From: Methanomassiliicoccaceae archaeon UBA480
GTDB taxonomy: Archaea; Thermoplasmatota; Thermoplasmata; Methanomassiliicoccales; Methanomethylophilaceae
NCBI GenBank assembly: GCA_002506425.1
Contig: DAXO01000009.1
Span: 1 to 9,663, forward strand
Length of the DNA stretch: 9,663 nucleotides
Direction of reading: 5' to 3'
Shown here: piece after piece, positions 6,017 through 9,663 of the stretch
Position numbering within the stretch: position 1 is the first letter of the stretch
Layout of the letters: every line of letters starts with the position of its first letter
Made by a program: the position numbers and the translations under genes
Notes under the pieces: generated by a model
What the model was told of the DNA's origin: nothing
What the model saw: only the letters and a program-made list of their open reading frames with translations
Database searches by the model: none

Positions 6017-7360
6017 ATGGACGAACTTCCGCCCAAACTTCTTACAACCTTATCACAGGCTGCGGACACGGTCCGCAGCCACCGCTTCATACAGGTGTTC
6101 TCCCACTTCGATGCGGACGGCGTATCCTCGGCTGCCATACTCGCCAAGGCCCTGCTCCGCGCCGGCAAGGAGTTCAAGGTCACCCTGTTCACGACCCTGA
6201 ACGACTACAACATGAACGTCATCAGGGCGGCCAAGGGCGACTGCATCATAGTCTCGGACCTCGGCGCATCCTACATCGACCAGTTCGACGAGATGGAGCT
6301 TCCCGTCATCGTTCTGGACCACCACACGGTGATATCCGAGGCCAAGCGCACCATCTATGCGAATCCCCACCTCTACGGCATCGACGGCATGACATCGGGA
6401 TGCGGAGCCACCATGTGCCTCCTGTTCGCCGTCACACTGGACGAGGCCAACTGGGATCTCGTGCAGGTGGCGTTCGCCGGCATAGCCGGGGACAGGCAGC
6501 ACATCAACGGCCTGTCCGGCCTCAATGTCCATCTCCTCGCTGAAGGCGAGAAGCGCGGATTCATCAAGCGGACCCCCGGATCGCTGATCCCCTCGGGCAA
6601 CCTCATGACACGCCTGTTCCTGGACACGGACCCGTACATACGCGGGGTCAGCGGGGACGTCGACGGCGTCGCGAAGCTGCTGGAAGACGCAGGAGTATCC
6701 AACGGCAAGTCGTACTCCGACCTCACCGACGAGGAGAAGAGGAGGCTGTCGTCGCTCATAGCGGTGAAGATGACCGCCCAGGGCGTACTGCTCTCGTCCA
6801 TGAACGAGGTCGCCCGCGACAGGTACGAGCTCAAGGACTGGGGCATGGATGCGGAGAGCCTCGCTTCGCTGCTCAACAGCTGCGGCCGCTCCGGGATCGG
6901 AGGGGCGGGCATAGCCGCCGGAATGGGCGACGAGAGATGCCTCAGGATGGCCGCGGATGCGGACGAGGAGTCGGCGAGATCCCTGGTCCAGGCGATGAAG
7001 GCCCTGGACGAGAGGGGGCTGACACAGATGAAGCACCTCCAGTGGTTCGATTCCACAGAATCCGGGTTCACCGGGATGCTCTGCGGAGTCTCCATGCAGT
7101 CCATAGCGGACCCCGACAAGCCCACGATCGGACTGAACCTCTCCGGGGACCCGGTCAACATCTCCTCCAGAGGGATGTGGGGCCAGCTCGAGAGGGGCAT
7201 CGACCTCGCTGCGGCGATGAGGGAGGCCTGCGCATCTGTCGGCGGAGCCGGAGGCGGCCACAAGATCGCCGCCGGCGGATCCGTGCCGGCCGAGAGGGTG
7301 CAGGAATTCCTGGACAATCTGGACTCGATCCTCGGCAGGCAGCTGTCGGAGAACGCCCGA
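6017..7360 (+). CDS. archaeal RecJ/GAN-like DHH-DHHA1 exonuclease
   Basis: This 447-residue protein belongs to the DHH phosphoesterase superfamily. Motif I SHFDADG lies at 29-35, motif II DLG at 81-83, DHH at 101-103, and a further Asp at 159 in GIAGDR. The C-terminal DHHA1 domain has GGGHKIAAGG starting near 412. Archaeal members include GAN, a single-strand 5'-3' nuclease that binds GINS in the replicative CMG helicase and is related to Cdc45. All metal ligands look present, so this copy should be active, acting in replication or repair. It follows uS15 after six bases with only a weak ribosome-binding site, suggesting coupling. The domain ends at ILGRQLSENA, followed by CGA (7358-7360). 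The frame then continues to 8422 only as antisense of Kae1. Confidence 0.9.
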
Positions 7361-7363
7361 TCG
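7358..7363. other. CGATCG: shared end of RecJ-like and Kae1 genes
   Basis: This is the second CGATCG at a convergent junction. It reads CGA as codon 448 of the plus-strand RecJ-like gene and CGA as codon 327 of minus-strand Kae1. Both protein families end at this point and neither frame has a standard stop nearby. Confidence 0.7.
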
Positions 7364-8341
7364 GCGCCATCCGACGTCCACCTCGTCGGTCCTGAACCTC
7401 TGGCGGACGACGGTTTCGGGAATCGTCATCCTGACCCCCGACGAATACATCTCGGCTCCGAGCCACGCGATCATCGCGCCGTTGTCCCTGCAGTACTGCC
7501 TGTCGGGTACGTACATCTCGGCTCCGCGCGCGTGCGCCATATCCTCGACCATGTCCCTGAGACGTCCGTTCTGGGCTACTCCTCCGCCGAGGAGGACCTC
7601 CTTCTTCCCGATGTGGGCCATGGCGCGCTCGGTGACCTCCGTGAGCATGGCGAAAGCCGTCTCCTGGACGGAGAACGCTATGTCCTCGAGCGGAACGCCT
7701 TTCCTGCTGAGGGCCACCGCCGCGGTTATCATGCCCGAGAAGGCGACATCCATCCCCTTAACCGAATACGGGAGCTCGTGATACTTCGTGCCCTCGCGCG
7801 CCAGCCTCTCTATCTCGGGGCCGGCGTAGAACCCCATCCCGAGATCCCTGCCGAGCTTGTCCAGCATGTTGCCTATGCCGATGTCCTGCGTTTCCCCGAA
7901 GATCCTGTACCTCCCTTCGGCGAACGCTATGACCTGCGTGTTGCCTCCGGAAGCGTAGAGGAGCGCCGGATCCCTGCAGCCGGTGAGGGCGCGGCCGATC
8001 TCGATGTGTGCTATGCAGTGGTTGACCCCGATTATCGGGATGCCGAGGGTGCAGGCGAATGCCCTCGCCGCGGTGGCGGCGACCCTCAGGCAGGGACCCA
8101 GTCCGGGCCCCATCGAGAACGATACGAGGTCTATGTCCTCGGGCCCGACACCGGCCTTGTCCAGGGCGCGGGACATCACCTCGGCTGCGACCTCCGCATG
8201 GTGGTTGGCGGCCTCGCGCGGATGGAGCCCTCCCTGAGGCGGACGGAACATGTCGAGCTCGTTCGCAAGGACGTCGCAGTCGGAGTCGACTATCCCTACG
8301 CCCAGGGTGTGGGCGGTCCCCTCGATTCCCAATGTAAGCAT
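7361..8341 (-). CDS. kae1: Kae1/TsaD, tRNA t6A threonylcarbamoyltransferase
   Basis: The 326-residue protein is full length for stand-alone Kae1. Visible motifs are GIEGTAHTLGVGI at the N-terminus, MGPGLGPCLRV, the metal-binding NHCIAHIEIG (HxxxH), YASGGNTQV, FGETQDIGIGN, the LGGGVAQN loop, and CRDNGAMIAW with the final metal-ligand Asp. In the KEOPS complex it transfers threonylcarbamoyl to A37 of ANN-decoding tRNAs. In several euryarchaea Kae1 is fused to the kinase Bud32. Here it is not: after FRTDEVDVGWR comes CGA (7363-7361), and the frame beyond is antisense of the RecJ-like gene down to 6053 with no kinase motifs. The ATG at 8341 begins the conserved N-terminus and lies a few bases from the start predicted by the TATA element. 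Confidence 0.95.
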
Positions 8342-8370
8342 CTGTACCGCCTCGTGGATAGGCGCATGCC

Positions 8371-8380
8371 GATAAAAACA
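8371..8380 (-). promoter_or_regulatory. TATA-like element for kae1
   Basis: On the minus strand TGTTTTTATC lies about 33 bases upstream of the Kae1 ATG. That predicts a start near 8348 and an almost leaderless message. Confidence 0.45.
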
Positions 8381-8385
8381 CGCCC

Positions 8386-8439
8386 TCGATTCCTGCCTTG
8401 GCCCAGGAACATGGCGGCGTAGATCGGCAGATACCTCAC
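8386..8439 (-). other. possible very short reading frame upstream of kae1
   Basis: Downstream of a TATA-like TTTAAATA (8492-8484, minus), one minus-strand frame reads with gene-like codons: VRYLPIYAAMFLGQGRN, from a GTG at 8439 to a CGA at 8388-8386. The open frame extends further upstream without an ATG. It could be a small peptide, the remnant of a gene, or chance. I name no function. Confidence 0.15.
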
Positions 8440-8503
8440 ATCCCCGTCGATGACTACATCTGATTCCGAGCGGCCACAGACAGTATTTAAATGAAATCAA
8501 AAT

Positions 8504-8512
8504 CTTTAACTA
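8504..8512 (+). promoter_or_regulatory. TATA-like element for tRNA-Val
   Basis: CTTTAACTA is centred 30 bases upstream of the tRNA 5' end, which predicts a transcript starting a few bases before the mature tRNA. Confidence 0.45.
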
Positions 8513-8537
8513 GTATAAGGATATCAACGGTCTTGCT

Positions 8538-8613
8538 GGGCTCGTGGTCTAGGGGTTATGACGTCGCCTTGACATGGCGGAGGTCGCCGGTTCAAATCCG
8601 GCCGGGCCCACCA
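8538..8613 (+). tRNA. tRNA-Val (anticodon GAC)
   Basis: The acceptor stem GGGCTCG/CGGGCCC has 7 bp with one G-U pair. The anticodon stem TCGCC/GGCGG carries loop TTGACAT, giving anticodon GAC, which reads GUC and GUU. The T arm is GCCGG-TTCAAAT-CCGGC. The discriminator is A at 8610 and CCA is encoded at 8611-8613. There is no intron. GTC is a very common valine codon in the neighbouring genes. Confidence 0.97.
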
Positions 8614-8685
8614 GCTTCTTCTTCTTCATACCATTCTACGCGTACGTTGTTCATTCATCCATTCTTTCGCTCAGGGTAACACTCA

Positions 8686-8727
8686 TCGAATCGAATGATT
8701 CGAGACGAAATTAGAAATTTGTCTAAT
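8686..8727. repeat. two hairpins downstream of tRNA-Val
   Basis: TCGAATC (8686-8692) pairs with GATTCGA (8697-8703) around loop GAAT, and ATTAGA (8710-8715) pairs with TCTAAT (8722-8727). They lie 70-110 bases past the tRNA in AT-rich DNA and could mark the 3' end of the tRNA transcript, or regulatory DNA of the symporter. Confidence 0.35.
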
Positions 8728-8735
8728 CATAGAGG

Positions 8736-8760
8736 AACCTAGGTTACAAAAGCTTTAATT
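8736..8760 (+). promoter_or_regulatory. promoter of the symporter gene with adjacent palindrome
   Basis: CTTTAATTA (about 8753-8760) is a good TATA-like box and would start transcription near 8780-8785. Seven bases upstream of it lies a perfect 10-bp palindrome, AACCTAGGTT (8736-8745). It overlaps the place where the BRE and upstream regulator sites usually fall, so it is a candidate operator. Confidence 0.45.
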
Positions 8761-8841
8761 ATCATACATCGCGTGCGACGCGCCAACCAACTGCGCCGGA
8801 AGCTGTCCTCGGACATTTTCCGCACATAGGGAGAATGAAAG

Positions 8842-9663
8842 ATGACACTGTACGACTCAGCTATGGATCTGGTCGGTACCCTCAACTCCTACTTCTGGGG
8901 CATCGCATTCGTCTTCCTCATCGGTCTCGGGCTGATCTTCACATTCAGGCTCAAGGGCCTCCAGCTCACCAAGATCAAGGAAACCTCGAAGCTGTCCGTT
9001 TCCGGAGTGAAGGAGGGGAAGGGGACCCACAAGATCTCCTCATTCGAAGCGTTCTGTATCGGAATGGGCGCCCGTATCGGCGTCGGTAACATCGCGGGAG
9101 TTGCGACCGCCATCGTCACCGGAGGTCCCGGTGCCGTGTTCTGGATGTGGATCTTCGCCATCATCGGATCCGCCAGCAGCTTCATGGAATCCACCCTCGC
9201 CCAGATCTACAAGGAGAAGAAGGAGGACGGCCACTTCTACGGCGGCCCCGCCTACTACGCCACGAAAGGTCTCGGCAACAAGAAGGTCGGATACCTCGCA
9301 GCCATACTCCTGGTCCTCACATTCGGAATCGGATTCGTCGCCGTCCAGGCGTGCAATGCTTCCAAAGCTCTATGCGGAGCCTTCGATTTTGATAATAACA
9401 GATACATCTTTGCTATTATCATTGCCATTATTGCAGCTATCCTGATTTTCAAGGGTCTCAAAACAGTTGCCAAATTCTCAGCCAGAATCGTTCCGATCAT
9501 GGCGTTCGCATGGATCATATTTGCCATCATCGCCATTCTTTTGAACTTCGAGGGAGTCGCCAATGCTTTCGCGATGATCTTCGATTATGCGTTCTCTACA
9601 CACTCTTTGGTCGCTGGAGGAATTGGAGCCATCATATCCACGGGTCTTAAGAGAGGAGTGTTC
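8842..9663 (+). CDS. AGCS-family amino acid:cation symporter (3' truncated)
   Basis: The frame is open from 8842 to the window edge, giving 274 residues of a family usually near 450 or more. The family signature is clear: GARIGVGNIAGVATAI (about 76-91) followed by GGPGAVFWMW, a GGPAYY motif at 134-139, and IGAIISTGLKRGVF at the edge, which leads into the usual SNEAG. Hydrophobic segments lie at about 18-35, 98-115, 150-170, 188-203 and 218-235. These membrane proteins import alanine or glycine with Na+ or H+. The start at 8842 is chosen because it opens the conserved frame and has AGGGAGA nearby. An ATG at 8835 is out of frame. From about 9370 the DNA becomes AT-richer, with ATT, AAA and AGA codons unlike the first half. 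No CGA codon is used. Confidence 0.9.
   Translation, partial: MTLYDSAMDLVGTLNSYFWGIAFVFLIGLGLIFTFRLKGLQLTKIKETSKLSVSGVKEGKGTHKISSFEAFCIGMGARIGVGNIAGVATAIVTGGPGAVFWMWIFAIIGSASSFMESTLAQIYKEKKEDGHFYGGPAYYATKGLGNKKVGYLAAILLVLTFGIGFVAVQACNASKALCGAFDFDNNRYIFAIIIAIIAAILIFKGLKTVAKFSARIVPIMAFAWIIFAIIAILLNFEGVANAFAMIFDYAFSTHSLVAGGIGAIISTGLKRGVF

Noticed and set aside
6053..7360. Kae1 read through to give a 762-residue protein, possibly Kae1-Bud32
   Set aside because: The part beyond residue 326 is antisense of a well-conserved DHH nuclease and has no kinase motifs.
1062..8341. In-frame TAG as pyrrolysine, as in some methanogens
   Set aside because: None of the genes in the window has an in-frame TAG or needs one to reach full length.
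1..9663. CRISPR arrays, insertion sequences or prophage genes
   Set aside because: I saw no regularly spaced repeats, transposase motifs or phage structural genes. Apart from the code anomaly, the window is housekeeping in content.

Overview
The window looks like chromosomal DNA of a euryarchaeon, most likely of the Thermoplasmata/Methanomassiliicoccales type. Evidence: an archaeal fibrillarin, archaeal uS15, Kae1, an archaeal RecJ/GAN-like DHH nuclease, a fused IMPase-NAD kinase, a JAMM protease, TATA-type promoters, and tRNAs with encoded CCA. Coding DNA is GC-rich and arginine is written mainly as AGG and CGC. The order-level placement is inference.

Layout. 1-498: no convincing protein gene, but a dense run of perfect hairpins (about 28-286) that looks like a structured RNA I cannot name. 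499-586: tRNA-Leu(CAG), minus. 673-885: small conserved-looking protein, minus. 1062-2399: a phosphohexomutase-fold protein that has lost its catalytic motifs, plus. 2400-4387, minus: IMPase-NAD kinase followed by a JAMM protease, coupled by ATGA. 4439-5453, plus: fibrillarin then a Nudix hydrolase, sharing one central TATA-like element with the divergent kinase gene. 5555-7360, plus: uS15 then a RecJ-like nuclease. 7361-8341, minus: Kae1. 8538-8613: tRNA-Val(GAC). 8842 to the right edge: AGCS-type amino acid:cation symporter, 3' truncated. Most genes serve information processing: translation, rRNA and tRNA modification, and replication or repair. NADP metabolism and ubiquitin-like proteolysis lie between them.

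The strongest anomaly is in the stop codons. Three genes end in TGA. Six others (phosphomutase-like, JAMM, fibrillarin, Nudix, RecJ-like, Kae1) have no TAA, TAG or TGA where the protein family ends, and each has an in-frame CGA exactly there. In about 2,700 codons read by hand, with roughly 180 arginines, CGA never occurs inside a gene. At both convergent junctions the two genes meet head to head on one CGATCG, which reads CGA on each strand, where TGATCA would be expected. Read as arginine, these codons would give proteins with 18 to about 436 residues of antisense or out-of-frame tail. Either CGA (perhaps after C-to-U editing to UGA) works as a terminator here, or the sequence has been altered. 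I use the CGA codons as gene ends below and say so in each entry.
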